Assembly (NCBI RefSeq): GCF_024810105.1
Contig: NZ_JANUDX010000009.1
Coordinates: 1 to 64,000 of the forward strand
DNA: 64,000 nt
Source: Stenotrophomonas sp. BIGb0135
Lineage (GTDB): Bacteria; Pseudomonadota; Gammaproteobacteria; Xanthomonadales; Xanthomonadaceae
Direction of reading: 5' to 3'
Below are positions 33,524-43,102 of the stretch, one piece after another; the stretch's first letter is position 1; every line of letters begins with the position of its first letter. The notes under the pieces were generated by a model that was not told where the DNA came from, did no database searches, and was given only the letters and a program-made list of their open reading frames with translations. Position numbers and translations under genes: made by a program.

Positions 33524-34546
33524 TCATTTGCGCGGTGCTTCCACCTTGGCCAGCAGGGCGTCCAGCGCGTCGTCGGCGCTCTGCCCCTCGATCTGCAGTT
33601 CCGGGGCCAGCGCGATACGGTGGCGCAGTGCCGGCTTGGCAATGTCGCGAATGTCATCGGGGGTGACGAAGTCGCGCCCGGACAGCACCGCCTGCGCACG
33701 CGCGGCACGCACCAGCGCGATGCTGCCACGTGGGCCGGCACCGAGGGCGATGCCCGGCCAGCGACGGGTGGCGGCCACGATCCGCACCGCATAGTCGATC
33801 ACTTCCGGGTCGACCGCGATCGCGGCGGTGGCCTGCTGCAGCGCCACCACCTCGGCGGCGGTCAGCACGCGCGGCACCTGCGACAGGTCGAAGTCGGCCG
33901 CGCTGCGGCCGGTGGTGATCGCATCGACCATGCGCTTCTCGTCGTCCAGTTGCGGGTAGTCGATCAGCACCTTGAGCAGGAAACGGTCCAACTGCGCTTC
34001 GGGCAGCGGGTACGTACCTTCCTGCTCCACCGGGTTCTGCGTGGCCAGCGCCAGGAACGGCGGGGTCAGCGCGAACGCCTTGCCTTCGATGGTGACCTGG
34101 CCTTCCTGCATCACTTCCAGCAGGGCCGACTGCGTCTTGGCCGGGGCGCGGTTGATTTCGTCGGCCAGCAGCAGGTTGGTGAACACCGGGCCGCGGCGGA
34201 TCTTGAAGCTCTCCGACTTGGGGTCGTACACCGCATGCCCGCTGACATCGCTGGGCATCAGGTCCGGGGTGAACTGCACGCGGCCGTAGTCCAGCTCCAG
34301 CGCCTGGGCGAGGGCGCGCACCAGCAGGGTCTTGCCCAGCCCGGGCACGCCTTCGATCAGCACGTGGCCGCCGGCCAGCAGCGCGATCAGGATCTGGTCG
34401 AGCACCTCGGGCTGGCCGATGAAGGCACGCCCGACCGCTTCGCGCACGGCATCCACGCGGTCGACCAGGCTGGGACCGGCGACGGCCGGGGACGGGGCCG
34501 GGGCAGGTTCGAAGGAGGGCAGCGGCGGCAGGGTCGGCTCGGTCAT
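33524..34546 (-). CDS. MoxR-family AAA+ ATPase
   Basis: A 340-residue cytoplasmic AAA+ protein with a Pro-rich N-terminus. It has Walker A GVPGLGKT, Walker B NLLLADEINRAP, sensor 1 in LATQNPVEQEGTYPLPEAQ and the arginine-rich RFLLKVLIDYP segment typical of MoxR. MoxR ATPases remodel or load cofactors onto partner proteins together with vWA-domain proteins. The stop of the next gene in the operon overlaps its start by 4 bp (ATGA), so expression is coupled to the membrane components. Confidence 0.93.
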   Translation of the reverse strand: MTEPTLPPLPSFEPAPAPSPAVAGPSLVDRVDAVREAVGRAFIGQPEVLDQILIALLAGGHVLIEGVPGLGKTLLVRALAQALELDYGRVQFTPDLMPSDVSGHAVYDPKSESFKIRRGPVFTNLLLADEINRAPAKTQSALLEVMQEGQVTIEGKAFALTPPFLALATQNPVEQEGTYPLPEAQLDRFLLKVLIDYPQLDDEKRMVDAITTGRSAADFDLSQVPRVLTAAEVVALQQATAAIAVDPEVIDYAVRIVAATRRWPGIALGAGPRGSIALVRAARAQAVLSGRDFVTPDDIRDIAKPALRHRIALAPELQIEGQSADDALDALLAKVEAPRK

Positions 34547-35766
34547 AGCAGGTTTCTCATCTGGATCAGCAGGCGGATGCGCTCGCGCAGACCGGGCAGG
34601 TCGTGCGAGGCCGGAGCGGTCAGGGCGGTGTGGACACGGGCGTGCGGCCATTGCAGCAGGGCGGCGACGGCCTGCACCTGCGCGTCGCCGACGAGCACGG
34701 CCGCGGTGGGCGCGCGTCGCCGCAGGCGGCCGAGGAAGGCCCGTCGCACCGCGTCGTACAACAGGGGCGCCTTGCCATAGCGCAGCAGGTGCTCGCCGCT
34801 GGCACGCACGTGTTCGAGCAGCGAGCGCCGCTCCACGGCCGGCGAAGGCAGCAGGCTGCCCATGCGCTGCGTGCGGTGCCACAACCAGCCCAGCAGGGCC
34901 AGCAGCAGCGGCACCCACACCGGCCAGCCCTGGTAAAACAGCCGGTTCCACAACGACGGTGGGCGCGACCCGTACACCAGCCACATGCTGCCCTCGCCAT
35001 AGCGCGGCGCCAGCAGGTAGCGGGTGAGGTCGCGGTGCGCCTTGTCGTGCAGGCCGTCGATGTAGTCGCCCGGCTTGGCGTTGGGGGCGTCGTCAGGGGC
35101 GGGGCGGCCGAGGCCCTTCATGAACTCCAGGTCGGCCAGCACGTCCACGCTGCCCTGGCCATGACGCAGGCGCGCGAACACCTGCCCGTACTCGTCGCTG
35201 TCCTCGCCCCAGCTGCGCTCCAGGCGCATGCCCTGCGGCGGTGCCACGGCGAAACGGCGGCCCCCGCAGAACTCCACGTGCTGCGGGTCATCGCGTACAT
35301 GGAACGGTTGGCAGCCAGTGCCGTAACCGATGCTGTCCACGCCCAATGCGTCCAGCAGGGGTCCATTGCGCGAGATCTCGGCCGGCTCCACCTCGGCCGG
35401 CTCGACCTCGGCCTGTTCGGCCGGCGGCGTACGCATCACCAGATGACCGCCGCGTGCGACCCAGGCCAGCAGCTCGCGTGCGGTGGACGCCGGCAGCGTC
35501 GCGCTGTCCTGCAGCAGCACCAGCGTGTCGCGTGGCTGCAGCGGCATCGTCGCCAGGTCCACGCGTGGGCGCGCATGCACCGTGATGCCATCGGCACGCA
35601 ACGCCTGGCCCAGCACGTACAGCGGGTTGTAGCTTGCCTCGCCCTGCGGCGGCAGCTGCTCGGTGCGGGTCACCCGTTCGTGGGTGCGCAGGAAGGCGAT
35701 CGTCAGCGGCACGCCCAAGGCCAGCACGCCCAGCACCACCAGCAGCCAGCGCAGGCGCGTACTCAT
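34543..35766 (-). CDS. DUF4350 membrane protein
   Basis: 407 residues. A helix at about 8-26 is followed by a DUF4350 domain: SYNPLYVLGQALRADGITVHA, LVLLQDSATLP and LLAWVARGGHLVM, a GATase1/BldD-like Rossmann fold. A second helix (about 285-305, VPLLLALLGWLW) leads into a cytoplasmic C-terminus. The LVVLQ/GGHLV pattern resembles glutamine-amidotransferase-like folds that bind small ligands. It overlaps both neighbours by ATGA. Confidence 0.85.
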   Translation of the reverse strand: MSTRLRWLLVVLGVLALGVPLTIAFLRTHERVTRTEQLPPQGEASYNPLYVLGQALRADGITVHARPRVDLATMPLQPRDTLVLLQDSATLPASTARELLAWVARGGHLVMRTPPAEQAEVEPAEVEPAEISRNGPLLDALGVDSIGYGTGCQPFHVRDDPQHVEFCGGRRFAVAPPQGMRLERSWGEDSDEYGQVFARLRHGQGSVDVLADLEFMKGLGRPAPDDAPNAKPGDYIDGLHDKAHRDLTRYLLAPRYGEGSMWLVYGSRPPSLWNRLFYQGWPVWVPLLLALLGWLWHRTQRMGSLLPSPAVERRSLLEHVRASGEHLLRYGKAPLLYDAVRRAFLGRLRRRAPTAAVLVGDAQVQAVAALLQWPHARVHTALTAPASHDLPGLRERIRLLIQMRNLL

Positions 35767-37445
35767 GCGCGCCACCGGAACTGCTGCTGCAGCGTGCTGG
35801 CCAAGGCATCGAACTCGGCATCGTCGGGCAGCCGCCCCGCATAGGCGGCGTACTGCCAGACCCGGACGATCCGCGCGAACAGGGTGCGGTCGGCCTCGTC
35901 GGGCATGCGTCGCGACGCGCGCAGGCACTGCGCTTCGGTGGCGCCTGGCGGCAACGCGGTCTGGGTGCGCTCGGTCATCGACTCCACGCTGGCCCGGTAC
36001 AGCAGCGCCAGCGCCTGCCGTGGGCGCCCCTGCTGCCACAGCGTGCGCGCGCGCGCGGCGGCATCCGGGGGTACCTCGTCGGGTACGCGGATGTCATCTT
36101 CCACCACCGCCGTGGGCGGGGCGCGGCGTCGCGTGCCGGTGCCACGCAGCCAGCGCAGCCAACGTGGCGCGGTCGCCACCAATGCCAGCAACAGCAGGCC
36201 GACCAGGGCCCACAACACCCATTCGGCGATCTGCGCCGGCAGCACCGGCCCCTTGGGCCGGGCATTGCCCTTGTCGGCGTCCGCGTCGCCCGCCTTCTTC
36301 TTGTCCTTGTCGGCCGCGTCCTTCCGCGACGGTTCCCAGCGCACCACGGTACGCGTCGGGCTCTGCAGCGGGTCCTCGTAGGCGCGCTGCACGGCCTGGC
36401 GGAAGCCGGCGGTATCCACGCTGGCGGTGCCGAACACGCTCTCCGGCCGATTGGCTGGATCGTTGTCGTAGGTCAGCGCGGGTTCGTCTGCCGCGTCCTC
36501 GGCCTCGGCATCCTCGTCCTCCGCATCCGCATCCGCATCCGCATTGGCATCGGTATTGGGATCAGTATCGGCATGCGCATCCTGCGCATCCTGCGCGGCC
36601 AGCTCGTCCACGCCGTGCGCCTGCTGCGCGTGCAGGGTGCCGCCGGGCCAGCCCAGGACCAGCGCCAGCACCAGCAGCGGTGCCGCCTGCTGCAGGCGAT
36701 CGCGCAGGCGGCGGAACGCGATTTCCACGTCCCACGCCTCCATCTCGGTGCGCCGGTTGAGGTACAGGCCGAAGCCGGCGCCGACATGGAACGGGCCGAT
36801 CAGTGCCGCTGCCAGCCAGCACGCCAGGTTGAAGCCGAGCTTGGCCCACGCCGGGGTATCGGTGCGGACCATCGCCCATGCCGCTCGCCAGGAATCGGAC
36901 AGCAGCTCGAACGGGATGAACATGAAGATCGTCGCGATGCAGCCGACCACCAGCACCAGCTCGAACATCATGCAGGTCAGGGTGAGCAGGACGGCATGGC
37001 CGAAGGCACCGCCAGCGATCGCGCGCCGGCGCGCGCCACGCAGTTCGGGCGAGCTGCCTTCCAGCAGGTTCACCGGCAGCATCAGCGCACGCAGGGGGCT
37101 GAACCGGCGCCAGCCCAGGTAGCCCCAGAAGCCGCTCCAGCCCCAGTGGCGCTGCGCGCGCAGCGCCTGCCATGGCGTGGGTGCATCGCCGAAGACCCCG
37201 CGCGAGATCACGTACAGGGCCAGCCGTTCGAAGAGCGGCTTGAGCCACCACATCAGCAGCCAGGCCAGCCCGAAGGCGTCCGCCCACCATGCAAGCGCAT
37301 TGACCACGGCGAACACCGGCAGCCCCAGCAGCACCCAGGGCAGCCAGATCGCGCGCGCGTGCCGGCGGACCAGCGCGGTGCCCAGCTCCACGGCTTCCCA
37401 GCCGCTGCGCGCACGCAGCACCACATCGAGCTGGTCAATCCGCAT
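35763..37445 (-). CDS. DUF4129 multi-pass membrane protein
   Basis: 560 residues. The N-terminal half has several hydrophobic segments (about 30-75, 150-185, 210-235). An extracytoplasmic acidic stretch of about 35 residues, made of Asp-Ala and Glu-Asp repeats, lies around residue 295 and is encoded by a run of near-perfect ATCCGC hexamers (36515-36545). A further helix at about 400-420 precedes the C-terminal DUF4129 domain (ALALLYRASVESM, RIVRVWQYAAYA). The start MRIDQLDVVL at 37445 overlaps the SpoIIM-like gene by 11 bp. Confidence 0.85.
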   Translation of the reverse strand: MRIDQLDVVLRARSGWEAVELGTALVRRHARAIWLPWVLLGLPVFAVVNALAWWADAFGLAWLLMWWLKPLFERLALYVISRGVFGDAPTPWQALRAQRHWGWSGFWGYLGWRRFSPLRALMLPVNLLEGSSPELRGARRRAIAGGAFGHAVLLTLTCMMFELVLVVGCIATIFMFIPFELLSDSWRAAWAMVRTDTPAWAKLGFNLACWLAAALIGPFHVGAGFGLYLNRRTEMEAWDVEIAFRRLRDRLQQAAPLLVLALVLGWPGGTLHAQQAHGVDELAAQDAQDAHADTDPNTDANADADADAEDEDAEAEDAADEPALTYDNDPANRPESVFGTASVDTAGFRQAVQRAYEDPLQSPTRTVVRWEPSRKDAADKDKKKAGDADADKGNARPKGPVLPAQIAEWVLWALVGLLLLALVATAPRWLRWLRGTGTRRRAPPTAVVEDDIRVPDEVPPDAAARARTLWQQGRPRQALALLYRASVESMTERTQTALPPGATEAQCLRASRRMPDEADRTLFARIVRVWQYAAYAGRLPDDAEFDALASTLQQQFRWRA

Positions 37446-38427
37446 GCGTGCTCCCGCGTCCACCGCGCCACAGCCACAGCGGCACCACGCTCCACAGCAC
37501 CCCGGCCACGCTGAACTTGCCCCATGCCGGGACCTCGGCGATCGAGGACCAGAATGCTTCGATGAACGCCGCCACCAGCAGCATCGCGGCCACGCCCAGG
37601 CACAACCGTGCTCCGATCACCCCGCCGTCCACCAGCGCATCGATGCGCCGTCGGCGACCCGGCGCCAGCAGCTTCATGCCCAGCTGCAGGCCCGCGCCAC
37701 CGGCGATGACGATCGCGGTCAGCTCGAACGCGCCATGCCCGGCCACGAACTGCCAGAACGGAGCGCCATGGCCGATATGCTGCAGATGGCCGGCCACCGC
37801 ACCGATGGTGAGCCCGTTGAACAGCAGCACCAGCACCGTGCCTACCCCGGCCAGCAGGCCGCTGGCGAAGGTGCGCAGGCCGATGCTGATGTTGTTCATG
37901 ATGTAGTGGCCGAACATCATCCAGTCGGTGCCGCTGTCACGGCCCAGGTGCGGCGAGGAGGGGTCGTACATGCTCTCCATCGCCGCGATCTCGCGGTTGT
38001 CCATCAACAGGTGGATGAAATCGGGGTACCACTGCACCAGCAGGAAGCTGCCCAGCAGCGGCACCGCGAACAGCGCGGTGGCGGCCCACATGCTGCGGGC
38101 CTGGCTGCGCACCAGTTGCGGGAAGTCGGCGAACAGGAACTCCAGCGCGCGCTGCCAGTGCGGCGACGGGGTGCGGTAGAGCAGGCCGTGGCCCTGTTGC
38201 ATCAGCACCTGCAGGCGCGCCACCAGCTGCGGGCTGTAGCCGCGCTTGCGCGCCAGCGCCAGCTGCTGGCACAGACGGCGATAGTGCTGCGGGATGTCTT
38301 CGTCGTTGAGGGCGTTGTCGGCCACCTGGCGACGCGCGCGGCGCGCACTTTCCCCGCGCAGCGCCAGCCAGCGTTCCAGGGCCTGCCATTCGTGCTGGTA
38401 ACGGGCGACGAACTGTTCCTGCCTCAT
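37435..38427 (-). CDS. Stage II sporulation protein M-like membrane protein
   Basis: 330 residues. A basic helical cytoplasmic region of about 100 residues is followed by five or six membrane helices in a SpoIIM-type bundle (IMNNISIGLRTFASGLLAG, GHGAFELTAIVIAGGAGLQLG). The organism makes no spores; SpoIIM homologues of this type occur widely beside MoxR/RDD genes. The start at 38427 overlaps the RDD gene by 4 bp. Confidence 0.88.
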   Translation of the reverse strand: MRQEQFVARYQHEWQALERWLALRGESARRARRQVADNALNDEDIPQHYRRLCQQLALARKRGYSPQLVARLQVLMQQGHGLLYRTPSPHWQRALEFLFADFPQLVRSQARSMWAATALFAVPLLGSFLLVQWYPDFIHLLMDNREIAAMESMYDPSSPHLGRDSGTDWMMFGHYIMNNISIGLRTFASGLLAGVGTVLVLLFNGLTIGAVAGHLQHIGHGAPFWQFVAGHGAFELTAIVIAGGAGLQLGMKLLAPGRRRRIDALVDGGVIGARLCLGVAAMLLVAAFIEAFWSSIAEVPAWGKFSVAGVLWSVVPLWLWRGGRGSTHAD

Positions 38428-39110
38428 CGACGCCCCAGCAGCCAGTTGGCCATGGCATACAGGCGCAGCACGCCGACCTGGCCGCCGCCACTGAGCGGGG
38501 CGACGATCGTGGCCAGTTCCTGCTGGCGCGGCGAGGACAGCCGCGGTGCGCGTTCGGCGAAGGCCACCACCGCCGCCTGCTCGGCCGGCTGCAGCGGCTG
38601 CGGCGGCGCCATCACGGTGTCGATGGCCAGGCTGCCCGGGGGGGGCTGCAGGCTGTCGTGGATCACCACGGTGCCGGCGACCAGGTCGCCCAGGCGGCGC
38701 CCGTGCGCATCGAACAGGCTCGACAGCAGGCCCAGTGCGTAGGCGAACGGCAGCATGTCCACCGTGCGCAGCAGGTTGCGGGTGATCGCGGCCATCCAGC
38801 CGATCGGCGCACCGTCGTGCGCGACCACGCGCAGGCCCAGCGCGCGCTTGCCCACGGTGCGCCCCCACAGGGCTTCCTGCACGATGGTGTAGGCCCACAT
38901 CAACAGGAACATCAGCGCCAGGTACAGGCCCTGCCCGAACCCGCCGAGGAAGGTGAGCGGTATGCCCAGCAGCATCAGCGAGCCCACGCGGATGACGAAG
39001 TCGATCAGCCAGGCCAGCGCACGCGGCACCGGGCCGGCGGCCGGCAGGTGCAGCGGCACGCCTTCGGGCGTGATCACTTCACGGTAGGTGTCCAGCATCG
39101 TCGCGCTCAT
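38424..39110 (-). CDS. RDD-family membrane protein
   Basis: 228 residues with three or four helices. ALAWLIDFVIRVGSLMLL contains the defining RDD-type Asp, and the signature GRTVGKRALGLRVVAHDG lies between helices two and three. RDDs are found near transport and proteolysis genes. It is the first gene of the operon, so the promoter should lie in 39111-39281, which holds no other gene. Confidence 0.88.
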   Translation of the reverse strand: MSATMLDTYREVITPEGVPLHLPAAGPVPRALAWLIDFVIRVGSLMLLGIPLTFLGGFGQGLYLALMFLLMWAYTIVQEALWGRTVGKRALGLRVVAHDGAPIGWMAAITRNLLRTVDMLPFAYALGLLSSLFDAHGRRLGDLVAGTVVIHDSLQPPPGSLAIDTVMAPPQPLQPAEQAAVVAFAERAPRLSSPRQQELATIVAPLSGGGQVGVLRLYAMANWLLGRR

Positions 39111-39281
39111 GCGCGCACGCGGCGGGAAAGGGATGGCCGGAATCCTCTCCGGTCTGCTGCCAGCGGGGGCATGCGGTTCTCGACTGCTTCCTGGTCGGCT
39201 GTGGACTTTACCGTGCAGCCGCGCCGATGCCCAGCGCCGGTGCGCGGGCCGGGGCCGGGCAGGCGACCGCGGTTACGGCGA

Positions 39282-39812
39282 TCAGCCCAGGTACTTGTCC
39301 TTGAGCCGCACGTAGTGGTCGGCCGAGTAATGCAGTGATTCGATCTGCTTGTCGGTCAGGGTGCGCACCCTCCGCGCCGGGTTGCCGACCCACAGCTCGC
39401 CTTCGCCGACCACCTTGCCCGGACCGACCACTGCGCCGGCCCCGACGAAGCCATGCCGCTCCACCCGCGCACCGTCGAGGATGCACGCGCCCATCCCGAT
39501 CAGGCTGTAATCGCCGATGGTGCAGGCATGGATGATGGTGCCGTGGCCGACCGTGACCCCCTCGCCGATCAGCGTGGGGAAGCCTTCCAGGTTGTACGGG
39601 CTGTGGTGGCTGACATGGATGATGGTGCCGTCCTGGATATTGCTGCGCGCGCCGATCCGCACGTGGTTGACGTCGCCGCGGATCACCGTGCCCGGCCACA
39701 CCGACACGTCATCGCCCAGCACCACGTCACCGATGAGGGTGCAGGCCGGATCGATGTAGCAGCGCTGGCCCAGGACGGGAAGCTTGTCGAGGAAGGGACG
39801 GATCGGGGACAT
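39282..39812 (-). CDS. yrdA: Gamma-class carbonic anhydrase family protein (YrdA/PaaY-like)
   Basis: A 176-residue left-handed beta-helix protein built of hexapeptide repeats (IGDVVLGDDVSVWPGTVIRG, IGARSNIQDGTIIHV). The three metal-binding histidines are in IIHVSHHS and GHGTIIHAC. It should form a trimer with metal at the subunit interface. Members of this class range from active carbonic anhydrases to thioesterases. The start MSPIRPFLDK gives the standard length. Confidence 0.92.
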   Translation of the reverse strand: MSPIRPFLDKLPVLGQRCYIDPACTLIGDVVLGDDVSVWPGTVIRGDVNHVRIGARSNIQDGTIIHVSHHSPYNLEGFPTLIGEGVTVGHGTIIHACTIGDYSLIGMGACILDGARVERHGFVGAGAVVGPGKVVGEGELWVGNPARRVRTLTDKQIESLHYSADHYVRLKDKYLG

Positions 39813-39919
39813 GTGGCACTCCGGCAACGCAGGGGCAGGGACGCCGCCTGCAGCGTTGTCCCGGCCCCCGATGATAACGCGGGGGCGCCGACGCCCGCCG
39901 ATGGCGTGCATGCCCCCCG

Positions 39920-40029
39920 GTAGAGCCGACCGTTGGTCGGCTGCCCGTCCCCGACGGCGAATGTTGCGCAGCCGACCAATGGTCGGCGTCACCGGTAATG
40001 TTGCGCAGCCGACCAACGGTCGGCTCTAC
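39920..40029. repeat. Cluster of three SMAG palindromes
   Basis: A forward copy (GTAGAGCCGACCGTTGGTCG..., 39920-39942), a variant inverted copy (CAGCCGACCAATGGTCGGCG, 39969-39988) and an inverted copy ending CTAC (40006-40029). Outer forward and inverted copies can pair into a longer stem. The last copy contains the stop codon of the neighbouring gene. The rest of 39813-39919 shows nothing else. Confidence 0.85.
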
Positions 40030-40844
40030 CGGGGGGCGTGCGTGGCCAGCATCTGGCGGAACAGCGCGTCCAACGCCCCGCTGTCGCCACTGCCCGACGC
40101 GAGCGGCGGCGCGGCATGCTCCATCGCCGCCAGTTCGGCCTCGATGTACGCGCTGATCACCCCGTTCCGTGGGCCATCGGCAACCTCGGCGCTGGCCCGC
40201 TTGACCACCAGCAACTGGTCGATCGCCGCGCGCACCGGGCCGTGGGGCAGCAGGCGATCCAGCAGCAGCTCGAAGGCCATCGGCGGCGGATCGGGCTCGC
40301 ACTCGATCCAGCGGCAGGCCAGCAGCGGGCGAAGCACATACAGGTACTTCTTGGTGCGCACCCGCTCGCCGCGCAGATAGCCGCGGAAGTTGGTGCGGGC
40401 CATGTTGAGGTAATGCCACCAGCTGCCCAACGGCGAATGGAACTGCTGCACTGCATCCATCAGCGCGGCCACCGCCGCGTCGTCCTGCCGGTACACGATC
40501 GGCGAGCGCAGCCATTCGGACAGGGTCGGGTTGGATTTGGACACCAGCCGCAGTGCCTTGCGCAGGTCCCAGCCGCTCACGTCCAGTTCGTCGTCGATCG
40601 GCAATTCGATGACGTCCCGCTGCGCCTGGCCGGGCCCGGTGGCCTCGTTGACGCTGAGGTACCACGGTTGGCGATGCACGTAGATGAAGCGCGCATCGTA
40701 ATCGCTGTCGGGCGAGGAAAAGCCCCAGCCGCGACTGCCCGACTCGCAGGCCATCAGCACGCGCACGTCATGTACGCGTTCGATGCGCTCCAGTTCGACC
40801 ATGATGGCGGCGCGCTTGTCCGGCGCGATCGGGTGGATATCCAT
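40026..40844 (-). CDS. Nucleotidyltransferase domain protein (RlaP/YcgL-like)
   Basis: 272 residues. The polymerase-beta-type motif GSRGWGFSSPDSDYDARF carries the G-S and D-x-D catalytic pattern of the minimal nucleotidyltransferase fold. LSEWLRSPIVY and the C-terminal helical part agree with the RlaP (PF10127-type) family, which occurs both in RNA-repair contexts and alone. No RNA ligase is adjacent. The TAG stop lies inside a SMAG repeat. Confidence 0.85.
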   Translation of the reverse strand: MDIHPIAPDKRAAIMVELERIERVHDVRVLMACESGSRGWGFSSPDSDYDARFIYVHRQPWYLSVNEATGPGQAQRDVIELPIDDELDVSGWDLRKALRLVSKSNPTLSEWLRSPIVYRQDDAAVAALMDAVQQFHSPLGSWWHYLNMARTNFRGYLRGERVRTKKYLYVLRPLLACRWIECEPDPPPMAFELLLDRLLPHGPVRAAIDQLLVVKRASAEVADGPRNGVISAYIEAELAAMEHAAPPLASGSGDSGALDALFRQMLATHAPR

Positions 40845-40893
40845 GTCTGCTCTCCTGCGTCCTGCAGCGCTGCGGGGGCGGTGGAACCTATGG

Positions 40894-40910
40894 GCCGACC
40901 GAGGGTCGGC
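40894..40910. repeat. Short REP palindrome
   Basis: GCCGACC GAG GGTCGGC, a 7-bp perfect stem in the gap between the nucleotidyltransferase gene and mnmG. Confidence 0.6.
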
Positions 40911-40931
40911 GCTGGCGGGGTGGGGGTCGCC

Positions 40932-42821
40932 TCACGCGGCGCGGATGCGGCGTGCGCGTTCCAGGTGCACCAGCAGCAGCGAGATCGCCGCCGGGGTCAT
41001 GCCGGGGATGCGCTGGGCCTGGCCGATGGTCTGCGGGCGCACGCGTTCGAGTTTCTGCTGCACTTCGGCCGACAGGCCGCGCACGCTGGCATAGTCGAAA
41101 TCGCTGGCAATGGCGGTGTTCTCGTGGCGCTGCTGGCGCTCGATTTCCTCACGCTGGCGGTCCAGGTAGCCGGCGTACTTCACCCCGATCTCGACCTGTT
41201 CGGCCACCTTCGGGTCGGCCACGGCCGGGCCCAGCGACGGCACCTGCATGAGCTGGGCGTAGTCCAGCTCGGGGCGCTTGATCAGATCCAGCACGTTGGT
41301 TTCGCGGCTCACCGCTACGCCCAGGGTGGCTTCCACTTCGCGGCCGAGCGCATTGCCCGGGGTGGCCCACAACGCGCGCAGGCGTGCCGATTCGCGCGCG
41401 ACCGCCTCCTGCTTGGTCTGGAAGGCCGCCCAGCGGCGCTCGTCGACCAGGCCCAGCGCGCGACCCAGTCCGGTCAGGCGCACGTCGGCATTGTCTTCGC
41501 GCAGCTGCAGCCGGTACTCGGCGCGGCTGGTGAACATGCGGTACGGCTCGGTGGTGCCGTGGGTGATCAGGTCATCGACCAGCACGCCCAGGTACGCCTC
41601 GTCGCGCCGCGGGCACCAGCCCGCGTCCCCGCGTACGTGGCGCGCGGCGTTGAGGCCGGCCAGCAGCCCCTGCGCGGCGGCTTCTTCATAGCCGGTGGTG
41701 CCGTTGATCTGGCCGGCGAAGAACAGGCCGGCCACGCTCTTGGTCTGCAGGGTGTTGTCCAGCCCGCGCGGGTCGAAGAAGTCGTACTCGATCGCATAGC
41801 CGGGGCGGGTGATGTGGGCGTTCTCGAAGCCGCCGATGCTGCGCACCAGGGCCAGCTGCACGTCGAACGGCAACGAGGTGGAGATGCCGTTGGGATAGAT
41901 CTCCACCACGTCCAGACCTTCGGGCTCGACGAAGATCTGGTGGCTGGCCTTCTCGGCGAAGCGCACCACCTTGTCTTCGATCGACGGGCAGTATCGCGGG
42001 CCGATGCCCTCGATCTGGCCGCTGTACAGCGGCGAGCGGTGCAGCGCGGCACGGATGATCTCGTGGGTGCGCTCGCTGGTGTGGGTGATCCAGCAGCTGA
42101 CCTGGGCCGGATGCTCGGACACATCGCCCAGGTAGGACATCACCGGGCGCGGATCGTCGCCGGGCTGCTCGTCCATCACGCTGTAATCGAGCGAGCGGCC
42201 ATCGATGCGCGGCGGGGTGCCGGTTTTCAGGCGGTCGATCACGAACGGGCGCTCGCGCAGGCGAGCGGCCAGCGTGGTGGCCGGCGGGTCGCCCATGCGC
42301 CCGGCGGCGTACTGGGTCTGGCCGACGTGGATCTTGCCGGCCAGGAAGGTGCCGGCGGTCAGCACCACTGCCGGTGCGTGGAAGGTCAGCCCGGTCTGGG
42401 TCACCGCGCCGCGCACGGTGTCGCCGTCGATCAGCAGGTCGTCGACCGCCGCCTGGAACACGGTCAGGTTGGGCTGGGCCTCCACGATCTGGCGGATGGT
42501 CATGCGGTAGAGATTGCGGTCGGCCTGGCAACGGGTGGCGCGCACGGCCGGGCCCTTGGACGCATTGAGGGTGCGCCACTGGATGCCGGCGCGGTCGGCG
42601 GCATGCGCCATCGCCCCGCCCAGGGCGTCGATCTCCTTGACCAGGTGGCCCTTGCCGATGCCGCCGATGGCCGGGTTGCAGCTCATCGCGCCGATGGTTT
42701 CGACGTTGTGGGTCAGCAGCAGGGTGCGCGCGCCGCTGCGCGCGGACGCCAGCGCGGCTTCGGTGCCGGCGTGGCCGCCGCCGATGACGATGACGTCGTA
42801 ACGGTAGAAGGAGTCGGTCAT
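40932..42821 (-). CDS. mnmG: tRNA uridine-5-carboxymethylaminomethyl(34) synthesis enzyme MnmG
   Basis: A 629-residue FAD protein that, with MnmE, installs the cmnm5 group at wobble uridine 34 of tRNAs. Visible are the FAD loop [12 protein letters not shown] at residues 11-22, the conserved [14 protein letters not shown], the cysteine segment of the active site in [13 protein letters not shown], and the C-terminal helical domain ([26 protein letters not shown]). Length and start are standard. Confidence 0.97.
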   Translation of the reverse strand: MTDSFYRYDVIVIGGGHAGTEAALASARSGARTLLLTHNVETIGAMSCNPAIGGIGKGHLVKEIDALGGAMAHAADRAGIQWRTLNASKGPAVRATRCQADRNLYRMTIRQIVEAQPNLTVFQAAVDDLLIDGDTVRGAVTQTGLTFHAPAVVLTAGTFLAGKIHVGQTQYAAGRMGDPPATTLAARLRERPFVIDRLKTGTPPRIDGRSLDYSVMDEQPGDDPRPVMSYLGDVSEHPAQVSCWITHTSERTHEIIRAALHRSPLYSGQIEGIGPRYCPSIEDKVVRFAEKASHQIFVEPEGLDVVEIYPNGISTSLPFDVQLALVRSIGGFENAHITRPGYAIEYDFFDPRGLDNTLQTKSVAGLFFAGQINGTTGYEEAAAQGLLAGLNAARHVRGDAGWCPRRDEAYLGVLVDDLITHGTTEPYRMFTSRAEYRLQLREDNADVRLTGLGRALGLVDERRWAAFQTKQEAVARESARLRALWATPGNALGREVEATLGVAVSRETNVLDLIKRPELDYAQLMQVPSLGPAVADPKVAEQVEIGVKYAGYLDRQREEIERQQRHENTAIASDFDYASVRGLSAEVQQKLERVRPQTIGQAQRIPGMTPAAISLLLVHLERARRIRAA

Positions 42822-42928
42822 TGGCTTGGGGCTCGGGGGGCGCGCGTGGCCCAGGATCGGCCCTGGAACCAGGCCGCGGGTGGTGATTTTAGCGCCAAAC
42901 GGGGCGATCGCCGAAAACAGCCCTCAAG

Positions 42929-43077
42929 TTGGCACGTTTTCTGCAGATAACCCAATAGCACCCAGGATGGCAGGCGCCCATGGCGCTACGGACCGGAATT
43001 GGAACAGGGGCCGGTCCATGCGCATCCCGGGGAAGCAGAAGGGCCGACAGTCGGGGGACTGTCGGCCCTGTTTTTTT
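42929..43077 (+). ncRNA. Candidate small RNA upstream of mnmG (divergent)
   Basis: The 481-bp gap 42822-43302 has no protein gene, yet carries a complete plus-strand intrinsic terminator at 43040-43077. A -35-like TTGGCA (42929-42934) and AT-rich bases after it could be the promoter, giving a transcript of roughly 80-110 bases. There is no direct evidence of expression. Confidence 0.3.
43040..43077 (+). terminator. Intrinsic terminator with no upstream gene
   Basis: A perfect 13-bp stem (AGGGCCGACAGTC / GACTGTCGGCCCT) with a GGGG loop is followed by G and seven Ts. It points in the plus direction, where no coding gene lies for more than 200 bp upstream. Confidence 0.85.
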
Positions 43078-43102
43078 GCGTGCTCCGCCGCGACCCGAAA
43101 AC

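Noticed and set aside
37435-38427. A sporulation gene
   Set aside because: The SpoIIM name describes only the fold; no other sporulation gene is present and the organism type does not sporulate.
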